Positions 1 to 9,089 of a stretch of DNA of 64,000 bases are shown here, piece by piece. Location of the stretch: NCBI RefSeq assembly GCF_000718515.1, contig NZ_JNZS01000010.1, positions 1-64,000 on the forward strand. The letters are read 5' to 3'. Position 1 is the stretch's first letter. Each line of letters begins with the position of its first letter. This DNA is from Micromonospora parva (lineage in GTDB: Bacteria; Actinomycetota; Actinomycetes; Mycobacteriales; Micromonosporaceae). A program made the translations under genes and the position numbers. Below the pieces are notes generated by a model that saw only the letters and a program-made list of their open reading frames with translations, ran no database searches and was not told the origin of the DNA.

Positions 1-50
1 AGGGCTCCTCGGCGGAGGCGGATGGCGTCATCAAGCGGCGTGCGTTTTCC

Positions 51-99
51 AGATCTTGGACAGTTTCCGTTAGCACAGAACGGAAACTGTCCAAGATCT
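51..99. repeat. Perfect inverted repeat, 21-bp arms, 7-nt loop
   Basis: The left arm (51-71, beginning AGATCTTGGACAG) is exactly complementary to the right arm (79-99); the loop is AGCACAG at 72-78. The arms are much more AT-rich than their surroundings. No T-run follows, so it is not a classical terminator; it may be a dispersed palindromic element or an end-of-transcript hairpin of a gene lying left of the window. Confidence 0.9.
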
Positions 100-110
100 C
101 GCGGCGTGCT

Positions 111-145
111 CCGCTGGCCGCTGGCCGCTGGCCGCTGGCCGCTGG
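111..145. repeat. Heptamer tandem repeat (CCGCTGG)x5
   Basis: Five perfect consecutive copies of CCGCTGG are visible, followed by a degenerate copy. It lies 11 bp after the 51-99 hairpin in non-coding DNA. Period 7 is not a multiple of 3, in line with its being non-coding. Confidence 0.9.
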
Positions 146-386
146 ATCGGCTGGCCGCCCGTGCGGCGGGGCGATCGGCGGGGGCGTCGGACGGGGTCCG
201 CGGGACGGTCGGGTGGTGCGTGCATAGACGCGGCGGGTGCGGGAACAAGGTGGGGGTCCGGCAGGTTGAGGACAGTGTCGGTGTGACTCAGTGTCCCCGG
301 GCCTCACCTAATATCGCCTTCGCGGAATACCGTTCGGCTGGAGCCGCGTCGTGCCACTCGCCGAGAGGCGACCTGCACACCGACAC

Positions 387-424
387 CAGTGCCGCCCCCG
401 GCTCACCGGCCGGGGGCGGCACTG
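387..424 (+). terminator. GC-rich hairpin, terminator-like
   Basis: Sixteen-bp perfect arms (387-402 and 409-424) flank the 6-nt loop TCACCG. There is no T-run, as is usual for actinobacterial terminators. It sits about 40 bp before the phosphatase start, so it would end transcription coming from the left. Confidence 0.6.
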
Positions 425-464
425 TCTGTGCTCATTCGTCAGAGCGTCGCGGCACAATGTCCGG

Positions 465-876
465 GTGACTGAGACGCTGCCGTGGTCTGAGCAGTCGGGC
501 GTACTCGTACTCCCCAGTGGGGCGTTGGTGCGCGGACGCCGCATCGTTGCCGCGACCTCGCCCGCCGACTTCGCCGTGCTGCTGGCCCCTGGTCCGGAGC
601 CGGCCTGGCCGCACCGGCGGATCCGGTGGCCCGACTTCTGGGTACCGCTCGACAGCGCCGATGCCCTCGACGCCCTGCGGGAGGCGCTACGGCGGGCGCA
701 CGATGGTGAACGCGTCGAGGTGGCCTGTCGCGGTGGGGTGGGCCGCACCGGAACGGCCCTGGCCGCGCTGGCGATCCTCGACGGTTTGCCGGTCGAGCGG
801 GCCGTGCCGTGGGTTCGGGCTGGCTACCACCCGAAGGCGGTGGAGACCCCCTGGCAGCGGCGCTGGCTGCGCCGCG

Positions 877-884
<8 letters not shown>
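465..884 (+). CDS. Protein-tyrosine/dual-specificity phosphatase family protein
   Basis: This 139-residue protein has the cysteine-phosphatase signature CX5R: Cys88 to Arg94 in the run CRGGVGRTGTA. A WPD-type general-acid Asp is visible at about residue 58 (RWPDFW). It should therefore dephosphorylate protein or small-molecule phospho-esters through a phosphocysteine intermediate; the substrate is unknown. The GTG at 465 is chosen because the conserved sequence begins shortly after it and upstream codons read through the terminator hairpin. It is short for the family, essentially just the catalytic core, with no signal peptide or membrane segment. Its 3' end overlaps the convergent UvrA-like gene by 8 bp. 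Confidence 0.75.
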
Positions 885-3150
<2,266 letters not shown>

Positions 3151-3171
3151 TCGAACCCTTCACGGAATCGT

Positions 3172-3284
3172 GGCGGGACTTCTCCCGCCGGGCACTGGCA
3201 GGTTCAATTGTCTCATTCATCCGCACGTGGAGACTTTCGCCGACAATTGAGCGTGCACTGCCGCAGGACGTCCGGGAAAGTCTC
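3172..3284. promoter_or_regulatory. Divergent regulatory region with interleaved inverted repeats
   Basis: Between the UvrA-like gene and the MerR gene lie two interleaved inverted repeats: TCAATTGTC (3204-3212) with GACAATTGA (3242-3250), and GAGACTTTC (3230-3238) with GAAAGTCTC (3276-3284). A 7-bp hairpin (GGCGGGA/TCCCGCC, 3172-3189, loop CTTC) lies in the UvrA-side leader. The region is AT-richer than the genes. These are the best candidates for the MerR binding sites; assignment is inference. Confidence 0.55.
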
Positions 3285-3306
3285 AAATCACGTCGTAAGC
3301 GGTACG

Positions 3307-4044
3307 GTGGCTCGCGTGGACGTCGCTCCGAAGGATCGGCTGCGCGCCGTGGACCTGGCGGCCACCGTCGGGATCTCGGTGCAGCAGGTGCGCAACTACG
3401 TCCAGGCGGGGGTGTTGCCGCCGGTGCGCCGCACCGCGAGCGGCTACCGGATCTTCACCGGTGAGCACGCCCGGGCGTTGACAGTGGCGCGGCGGTTGGC
3501 CGAGGGGCACGGCTGGTCCCGTACCCGGGAGATCATGGCGGCGGTGCACTCCGGTGACCTGCCGGCGGCCCTGGCGGCGCTCGACGGCGGTCACGCCGAG
3601 CTGGACCGGGAACGCGCCGAGATCCGCCGCGTGCTCGGCGCCTTCGAGACCGTGCTGGCGAGCCCACCGGCGGCCCGGCCCGCGCCTCGCCACGGCGCGC
3701 GCATCGGCGAGGTCGCCGCCCTGGTCGGGGTCCGCACCGCGCAGCTGCGGCTCTGGGAGGAGCGCGGGCTGCTGCGGCCGGGCCGCACCCCGGGCACCAA
3801 CTACCGGGTGTACGACGAGGCGGAGCTACGCGCCGCGCAGGTCATCGCGTTGCTGCGCCGAGGCGCGTACCCGTTCGAGATCATCGAGGCGGTGCTGGGT
3901 GAGCTGCGGACCACCGGAAGCCCGCAGCGGGTCCGTGCCGAGCTGGCGCGCCGTGAGCAGGAGCTGCACGCCCGCAGCCTGCGCAGGCTGCGCGGCAGTG
4001 CCGCGTTGCACGACTATCTGAGCGGTCGCGGCGACGCGGGTTGA
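3307..4044 (+). CDS. MerR-family regulator with two MerR DNA-binding domains
   Basis: The product (245 residues from GTG 3307; GTG 3316 is also possible) contains two MerR-type winged helix domains in tandem. The first spans about residues 10-70 (RAVDLAATVGISVQQVRNYV), the second about 130-205 (RIGEVAALVGVRTAQLRLWE). Both keep the turn between recognition helix and wing. A single MerR protein normally has one such domain plus a dimerising coiled coil, so this protein might bind as a monomer or recognise two half-sites. It is divergent from the UvrA-like ATPase, the likely target. No obvious ligand-binding domain is present, so the signal it senses is unknown. Confidence 0.8.
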   Translation: MARVDVAPKDRLRAVDLAATVGISVQQVRNYVQAGVLPPVRRTASGYRIFTGEHARALTVARRLAEGHGWSRTREIMAAVHSGDLPAALAALDGGHAELDRERAEIRRVLGAFETVLASPPAARPAPRHGARIGEVAALVGVRTAQLRLWEERGLLRPGRTPGTNYRVYDEAELRAAQVIALLRRGAYPFEIIEAVLGELRTTGSPQRVRAELARREQELHARSLRRLRGSAALHDYLSGRGDAG

Positions 4045-4090
4045 CCCGCATCCCGTCCCGCGCAGCGATCGTCGTGACTAGGGTCGGCTC

Positions 4091-5299
4091 ATGAGAGCTG
4101 CGCTGCTGGCGGCCACGACGTCCGCCGTCCTGCTCGCTCCCGTGCCGGTCGGTACGGCGGGAGCGTCCGCCGCGCCGACGGTGCGCTGCCCCCGGGTCCC
4201 GGCGCCGGCGGCGTCGCGCCCACCCCGGCCGTCGCCGCCGCCTGCCGTCCCCGGCCAGCGGATGGTCGGCGGCGCGGCGCTCGACACGACCGGCCTGGTC
4301 GTGCCGGCCGGCGTCGCCGCACCGCCGAAGATCACCGCCACGTCGTGGCTGGTCGCCGACCTGGACAGCGGCCAGGTGCTCGGCGGCTGCGGCCCGCACG
4401 AGTACGGCACGCCGGCGAGCGTGCAGAAGCTGCTGCTGGCGGCCACCATGCTGCCGAAGCTCGACCCGAAGCAGCTGGTCACCGTCACCGAGGCGGACAT
4501 GGACATCGAACCCGGCTCCTCGGCCGTGGGCCTGGTCGCGGGCGGCCGGTACACCGTCGAGACCATCTGGCTCGGGTTGCTGCTGAACTCCGGCAACGAG
4601 GCCGCCAACGCGCTGGCCCGACTGGGCAGCGGGACGGACAGCGCCGCCGGTGTCCGCGCCATGAACGAGCAGGCGCACCACCTCGGCGCGTTGCAGACGC
4701 ACGCGGTCACCCCGTCCGGGCTGGACGGCAGGGGGCAGTTCACCAGCGCGTACGACCTGGCGTTGATCGCCCGGGCCTGCTTCGCCCAGCCGACCTTCCG
4801 CCGGTACGCGTTGACCGAGCAGACGTCGATTCCGGCCCAGCCGGCGCAACGTACCAAGGGCTTCGAGATCCAGAACGAGAACCAGCTCATCTACCGGTAC
4901 CCGGGGGCGCTCGGCGGCAAGACCGGCTTCACCGACCTGGCCCGGCACACCTATGTGGGGGCGGCGGAACGCGGCGGGCGGCGGCTGGTGGTGACCCTGC
5001 TGGGCGCCGAGTCGGCGCCGGCTCGCGGCTGGGAGCAGGGTGCCGCCCTGCTGGACTGGGGCTTCACGCTGCCCCGCGACGCCGCGGTGGGCCGGTTGGT
5101 CGAGCCCGGCGAGCTGACCGCCACCCCGTCGGCGGCGCCGTCCGCGCTGGCGGCACCCGGCGCGCCCCGGCCGGCGGCGGCCAGCGGACCGGCGCGTAGC
5201 GACGCGGGGTGGCTCTGGTCGGTGACCGCGCTCAGCGGCGCGACGGTGGTGGCGTTGATGGGCGGTCTGCTGTGGCGGCGTCGCCGCCGGTTGCCCTGA
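4091..5299 (+). CDS. D-alanyl-D-alanine carboxypeptidase (peptidase S11)
   Basis: This 402-residue exported enzyme carries the three penicillin-binding motifs: SxxK with Ser110 and Lys113 (ASVQK), SGN at 167-169 and KTG at 277-279. It should trim the terminal D-Ala from peptidoglycan stem pentapeptides outside the membrane. A signal peptide (about 1-28) and a C-terminal membrane helix followed by RRRRR (about 375-402) anchor it on the outer face of the membrane. A Pro/Ala-rich linker links the catalytic domain to the anchor. The secreted cyclophilin gene follows 70 bp downstream on the same strand. Confident family call; which low-molecular-weight PBP it matches is not resolved. Confidence 0.9.
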   Translation: MRAALLAATTSAVLLAPVPVGTAGASAAPTVRCPRVPAPAASRPPRPSPPPAVPGQRMVGGAALDTTGLVVPAGVAAPPKITATSWLVADLDSGQVLGGCGPHEYGTPASVQKLLLAATMLPKLDPKQLVTVTEADMDIEPGSSAVGLVAGGRYTVETIWLGLLLNSGNEAANALARLGSGTDSAAGVRAMNEQAHHLGALQTHAVTPSGLDGRGQFTSAYDLALIARACFAQPTFRRYALTEQTSIPAQPAQRTKGFEIQNENQLIYRYPGALGGKTGFTDLARHTYVGAAERGGRRLVVTLLGAESAPARGWEQGAALLDWGFTLPRDAAVGRLVEPGELTATPSAAPSALAAPGAPRPAAASGPARSDAGWLWSVTALSGATVVALMGGLLWRRRRRLP

Positions 5300-5369
5300 C
5301 GGATCGACATCGGGCGTGGCCGTCCATAGACTCCGGTCTTTCTGGCACCACCAGTCCAGGAGGATCCCT

Positions 5370-6218
5370 GTGCCGAGTGAACCCGAACCGCGCCCCGCAG
5401 TGGCGGCACCCCGCCGGTCGGTGCGCGCCCTGACCCGCCTCGCGGGGGTGACAGTGCTCGCCGGGGCGCTGGTCGTCGGAGCGTCCGCCACCGCGCTCGC
5501 CGCGCCGGCCCCGGCGGCCGACGCGGTGCGCGTGTCCGCAGCGCCGCCCACCGCCGCCGACGCCGCCGCCAGACCGCCGCGCACCACCCACGGCCCGTGC
5601 GCGTACACCGAGACCCCGGACGAGCCCGCGGCCCGACCGGTGCCGTTGCCGCCCGACCCGCGCCGCACCCCGGCCCGGGGCAGCGTCCGGGTGACCCTGG
5701 CGACCAACCACGGGCCGATCGGGTTGACACTGGACCGGGCCGCCGCGCCGTGCACGGTGCAGAGCTTCCTGCACCTGGTCAGCAAGCGTTTCTACGACCG
5801 CACCCCGTGTCACCGCCTCACCGCGTACCCCACGCTGAGCGTGTTGCAGTGCGGTGACCCGTCCGGAACCGGCGAGGGCGGCCCGGGCTACCGGTACCGC
5901 GACGAACTGCCGACCGACCTGCCTCCCGCGCCCACCGACCCGACCGGGGAACGCCGGGTGTACGCCCGGGGCGTCCTCGCGATGGCGAACGCCGGGCCGG
6001 ACACCAACGGCAGCCAGTTCTTCCTGGTCTACGCCAACTCCGCGCTGCGCCCGAACTACACGATCTTCGGCGAGGTCGACGCGGCCGGCCTGGCCACCCT
6101 CGACCGGATCGCCGCCGGGGGAGTGGCGCCGACCGCCGAGGACCCGGCACCGGTCGACGGTGCGCCGGCACTGCCGGTGACCATCCGCAAGGCGGTCCGC
6201 TGGCACCACCACCACTGA
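5370..6218 (+). CDS. Exported cyclophilin-type peptidyl-prolyl isomerase
   Basis: The 282-residue product has an N-terminal membrane or signal segment (about 23-43) followed by a Pro-rich stretch and a cyclophilin fold from about residue 110. Cyclophilin landmarks include FLHLVSKRFYD, CHRL, the run GVLAMANAGPDTNGSQFFL and YTIFGEV. It would catalyse prolyl cis-trans isomerisation during folding outside the cytoplasm. The GTG start at 5370 is set by an ideal AGGAGG at 5358-5363, six bases upstream. The protein ends in four consecutive histidines (WHHHH), a natural metal-binding tail. It is probably co-transcribed with the carboxypeptidase upstream. Confidence 0.88.
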   Translation: MPSEPEPRPAVAAPRRSVRALTRLAGVTVLAGALVVGASATALAAPAPAADAVRVSAAPPTAADAAARPPRTTHGPCAYTETPDEPAARPVPLPPDPRRTPARGSVRVTLATNHGPIGLTLDRAAAPCTVQSFLHLVSKRFYDRTPCHRLTAYPTLSVLQCGDPSGTGEGGPGYRYRDELPTDLPPAPTDPTGERRVYARGVLAMANAGPDTNGSQFFLVYANSALRPNYTIFGEVDAAGLATLDRIAAGGVAPTAEDPAPVDGAPALPVTIRKAVRWHHHH

Positions 6219-6295
6219 CCGTACGGCGCGGTGGGTGACCGTCGGTCGCTCACCGCGCCCGGGCCGGCCACGACCTGGCCGGAACTTTCCGGAAC

Positions 6296-6311
6296 GGACC
6301 GGAACCGGTCC
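6296..6311. terminator. Short palindrome between convergent genes
   Basis: GGACCGG (6296-6302) and CCGGTCC (6305-6311) form a 7-bp stem with a minimal AA loop, next to a second palindromic run CCGGAACTTTCCGG just upstream. It lies between the convergent cyclophilin and LacI genes and may serve as a bidirectional terminator; the very short loop makes this uncertain. Confidence 0.35.
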
Positions 6312-6338
6312 AACCGGTTTCTGCGGCAGGTCCGGCCG

Positions 6339-7376
6339 TCACGCCGAGGCGGGTGACCCGGTCGGCGGGGCGGTGGTGCTGTCGCGCACGACAAGTTCGG
6401 TGGCCAGTTCCACCCGGGGCGAGTCGATGCCCTCGCCCTGGGCGAGGCGGAGCACCGTCCGGGCTGCCAACCGTCCCATCTCGACCAACGGCTGGCGAAC
6501 GGTGGTCAGCGGCGGGGACGCCCAGCGGGCCTCCGGCAGGTCGTCGAAACCCACCACGCTCACGTCGTCCGGGACGCGCAGCCCGCGGCGGCGGATCGCC
6601 TCGTAGACGCCGAAGGCCATCTGGTCGCTGGCGGCGAAGATGCCGGTCGGCGGGTCGGCGAGGTCGAGCAGCGCGGTCCCGCCCGCGAACCCGGAGGCGT
6701 GGTAGAAGTCGCCCGGGTAGATCAGCGCGTCGTCGACCGGCACGCCGGCGGCCTCCAGCCCGGCCCGGTAACCGTCGAGTCGCGCCCGGCTGCACAGCAG
6801 ATGCGTCGGCCCGGCCACGAAACCGATGCGCCGGTGCCCGACGGCGAGCAGGTGTTCGGTGGCGGCGAGCCCGCCGGCCCAGTTGGTCGCGCCGATCGTC
6901 GGCACGTCCATGGCTGGCACGCCGGCCGGGTCGACGACCACCACCGGCACGTTGAGGCGACGCAGCTGCGCGTGCAGCGGCGCGCTGAGGTGCGAGGTCA
7001 CGAAGATGACGCCGTCGGTGGCCCGGGTGCGCAGGTTCTGCAACCACTGCCGGGCCGCGGTGGGCTGCCGGTGGATCGCGGAGACCACGGTGCCGACACC
7101 CGCCCCGTGCCCGACGTCCTCCACACCGCGGATGATCTCCACGGCCCAGGGGCTGTCCAGGTCGTTGAAGACCAGGTCGACCAGGCCGGCGCGGCGGACG
7201 CTGCGGCTGGTCCGACGCCGGTAGCCGTGGTGGCGCAACAACTCCTCGACCCGCTCGCGGGTGTCCGGGGCCACATCGGAGCGTCCGTTGAGCACCCGTG
7301 ACACGGTCGGCACCGACACCCCGGCCTCCCGTGCGATCGCGGTGATGGTCACCCTGCGTCCGTCGTCCGCGCCCAC
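6339..7376 (-). CDS. LacI-family transcriptional regulator
   Basis: The 345-residue protein begins with a LacI helix-turn-helix (TITAIAREAGVSVPTVSRVL, about residues 10-29) and hinge, followed by a periplasmic-binding-protein-like effector domain to the end. The typical GIFAASDQMAFGVYEAI and DDVSVVGFDDLPEA segments are present. GTG 7376 is chosen because AAGGAG lies about six bases ahead; a longer start at 7391 is also possible. Members of this family usually repress sugar-use genes and respond to a sugar, but no transport or glycosidase gene is adjacent, so the target is unknown. It is divergent from the VanX-type dipeptidase gene. Confidence 0.88.
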   Translation of the reverse strand: MGADDGRRVTITAIAREAGVSVPTVSRVLNGRSDVAPDTRERVEELLRHHGYRRRTSRSVRRAGLVDLVFNDLDSPWAVEIIRGVEDVGHGAGVGTVVSAIHRQPTAARQWLQNLRTRATDGVIFVTSHLSAPLHAQLRRLNVPVVVVDPAGVPAMDVPTIGATNWAGGLAATEHLLAVGHRRIGFVAGPTHLLCSRARLDGYRAGLEAAGVPVDDALIYPGDFYHASGFAGGTALLDLADPPTGIFAASDQMAFGVYEAIRRRGLRVPDDVSVVGFDDLPEARWASPPLTTVRQPLVEMGRLAARTVLRLAQGEGIDSPRVELATELVVRDSTTAPPTGSPASA

Positions 7377-7695
7377 CCGCGTCTCCTTCACCGAGCCGGA
7401 GGAACGACCAGAAGTCGTCGTCCACCGTGTGTCCCGAAACGGCGTGCCCGTTCCACGGGTCATCTTGCCTCACCGATGGGGTTTGACGACATGCCAGGTC
7501 GACCGAAGCTTGGCTGGAGTTGCGGAAAACTTCCGGAGCTTTTTCGCCAACTTTCGTTGATTGCGTCGACAAATGGCTCCAGGTGGAATCGACTTTCGTG
7601 GATTCGCAGTGTCCGGCGGCCGGGGGCAGGGCGACTTCGCGCACCGCGAGCGGATCCTGGGACAGCGGCCCTGGCTGGGCTGATAGACAGGACTG
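7377..7695. promoter_or_regulatory. Divergent intergenic region with repeated ACTTTCGTKGATT
   Basis: This 319-bp region separates the LacI gene and the dipeptidase gene and carries no supported gene. It contains two direct copies of ACTTTCGTKGATT at 7550-7562 and 7592-7604, exactly 42 bp apart (four helical turns), and a GCGGAAAACTTCCGG run at 7522-7536. GAAAG/CTTTC cores are typical of actinobacterial LacI operators, so these are candidate sites for the neighbouring LacI protein. Confidence 0.4.
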
Positions 7696-8532
7696 GTGCG
7701 TCACCGCCTGGCCGTCGTCGTCGCGCTCGTCGCGCTGCTCGCCGGCTGCTCGCGGGCGGAGCCCCGACCCGCGCCGACCGGGCCGCAGCCCACGTCGGCG
7801 AGCCCCACCCCCGCGCCGACCCCGTCCGGGGCACCCCCGCTGCCGGGGTTCGTGGTGGTGACCGACGTCGACCCGCGCATCCACGCCGACATCCGCTACG
7901 CCACGGCGCACAACTTCGTCGGCCGGCCGATCACCGGCTACCGGGAGCCGCTGTGCCTGCTCACCCGGCAGGCGGCCCAGGCGCTGCGCCGCGTACAGGA
8001 CGCCGCGCTGGCCAGCGGACACAGCATCAAGGTGTACGACTGCTACCGCCCGCAACCGGCGGTGGACGACTTCGTGGCCTGGTCGAAGCGCCCCGATGAG
8101 CAGCAGACCAAGGCCGAGTTCTACCCGGACCTCGCCAAGAACCGGCTCTTCGCCGACGGCTACATCGGGGCGCCCACCGCGCACAGCCGCGGCAGCACCC
8201 TGGACCTGACCCTTGTCGACGATCCCGCCGCCAGCCAACCCCCGTACCGGGTCGGGCAACCGCTGGTCGCCTGCACCGCGCCGCGCGCCCAGCGCTTCGC
8301 CGACAACAGCATCGACATGGGCACCGGCTTCGACTGTTTCGACCCCCGGGCGCACACCGCCGACCCCTCAGTCACCGCGACGGCGCGGGACAACCGGCAG
8401 TTGTTGCGGCGGCTGATGACCGACGCCGGGTTCGTCAACTACGACCGGGAGTGGTGGCACTACAGCCTGCGCGACGAGCCGTACCCGGACACGTTCTTCG
8501 CCGCCCCGGTCGCCCGATCCTCGGTCGGCTGA
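7696..8532 (+). CDS. VanX-type D-Ala-D-Ala dipeptidase, predicted lipoprotein
   Basis: The 278-residue protein has a lipobox LLAGC with Cys18, so it is probably a lipoprotein on the outer face of the membrane. The zinc-ligand pattern of peptidase family M15D is complete: His163 and Asp170 in the run AHSRGSTLD, and Glu252 with His255 in EWWHYS; Arg118 (DCYRP) matches the substrate-binding Arg. It should hydrolyse the D-Ala-D-Ala dipeptide. Resistance VanX is cytoplasmic and sits with vanHA; here the enzyme is exported and alone, pointing to D-amino-acid scavenging or wall recycling rather than vancomycin resistance. GTG 7696 directly precedes the signal sequence. Confidence 0.87.
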   Translation: MRHRLAVVVALVALLAGCSRAEPRPAPTGPQPTSASPTPAPTPSGAPPLPGFVVVTDVDPRIHADIRYATAHNFVGRPITGYREPLCLLTRQAAQALRRVQDAALASGHSIKVYDCYRPQPAVDDFVAWSKRPDEQQTKAEFYPDLAKNRLFADGYIGAPTAHSRGSTLDLTLVDDPAASQPPYRVGQPLVACTAPRAQRFADNSIDMGTGFDCFDPRAHTADPSVTATARDNRQLLRRLMTDAGFVNYDREWWHYSLRDEPYPDTFFAAPVARSSVG

Positions 8533-8575
8533 CCCAGGCCGGACCCCGCAGCCGCCGTCCGGCATGATCGTTTCA

Positions 8576-9082
8576 ATGACCACCGAACGGATCGGCCCCC
8601 CGGTTACCGGCGACGAGCGGGAGACGCTGCGCGCGTTCCTCGACTTCCACCGCGCCACGCTGGCCCTCAAGTGCGAGGGTCTCTCCGACGGGGACCTGCG
8701 CCGGCAGTCGATGCCGCCCTCCACCCTGTCCCTGCTCGGCCTGGTGCGACACATGGCCGAGGTGGAGCGCGCCTGGTTCCGGCGGGTCATCGACGGCGAG
8801 GACATCCCGCTGGTGTGGTCGGAGACCGGCGACTTCCAGCAGGCGTACGACGCCAGCTCGGCCACCCGGGCCGAGGCGTTCGACGCCTGGGAGCGTGAGG
8901 TCGCGCACGCCCGCCGGATCGAGCGGTCCGCCGCGTCGCTCGACGTGACCGGCCGCAACGCCCGCTCCGGCGAGATCGTGTCACTGCGGCTGGTGATGCT
9001 GCACCTGATCCACGAGTACGCCCGACACAACGGCCACGCCGATTTTCTCCGCGAGGGCATCGACGGCGCCGTCGGCGTCTAG
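8576..9082 (+). CDS. DinB-fold protein (DUF664 family)
   Basis: The 168-residue protein looks like the DinB/DUF664 four-helix-bundle family of thiol-dependent metalloenzymes: a His in the LVRHMAEVERAWF helix (about residue 59) and a C-terminal HLIHEYARHNGHADFLRE segment supply three likely metal-binding histidines. In actinobacteria related enzymes use mycothiol or bacillithiol as cofactor; the substrate here is unknown. ATG 8576 is preferred over 8564 because the family sequence starts at TTERIGPP. It is cytoplasmic, with no signal or membrane segment, and converges on the SPL-like gene with only 7 bp between the stops. Confidence 0.82.
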   Translation: MTTERIGPPVTGDERETLRAFLDFHRATLALKCEGLSDGDLRRQSMPPSTLSLLGLVRHMAEVERAWFRRVIDGEDIPLVWSETGDFQQAYDASSATRAEAFDAWEREVAHARRIERSAASLDVTGRNARSGEIVSLRLVMLHLIHEYARHNGHADFLREGIDGAVGV

Positions 9083-9089
9083 CCCGGGG

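Larger units (their letters stand above)
1..464. other. Intergenic region without a convincing gene
   Basis: I see no reading frame here with recognisable protein features. The stretch holds a perfect 21-bp-arm hairpin (51-99), five tandem copies of a heptamer (111-145), and a strong GC hairpin (387-424) just before the phosphatase gene. The 290-424 part is less repetitive and ends in the terminator-like hairpin, so it could be the 3' end of a small untranslated transcript, but no clear promoter is visible. Confidence 0.5.

Noticed and set aside
7696..8532. Vancomycin-resistance cluster
   Set aside because: There is no vanH, vanA or VanRS-like pair next to the dipeptidase and it is exported, so resistance is not supported.
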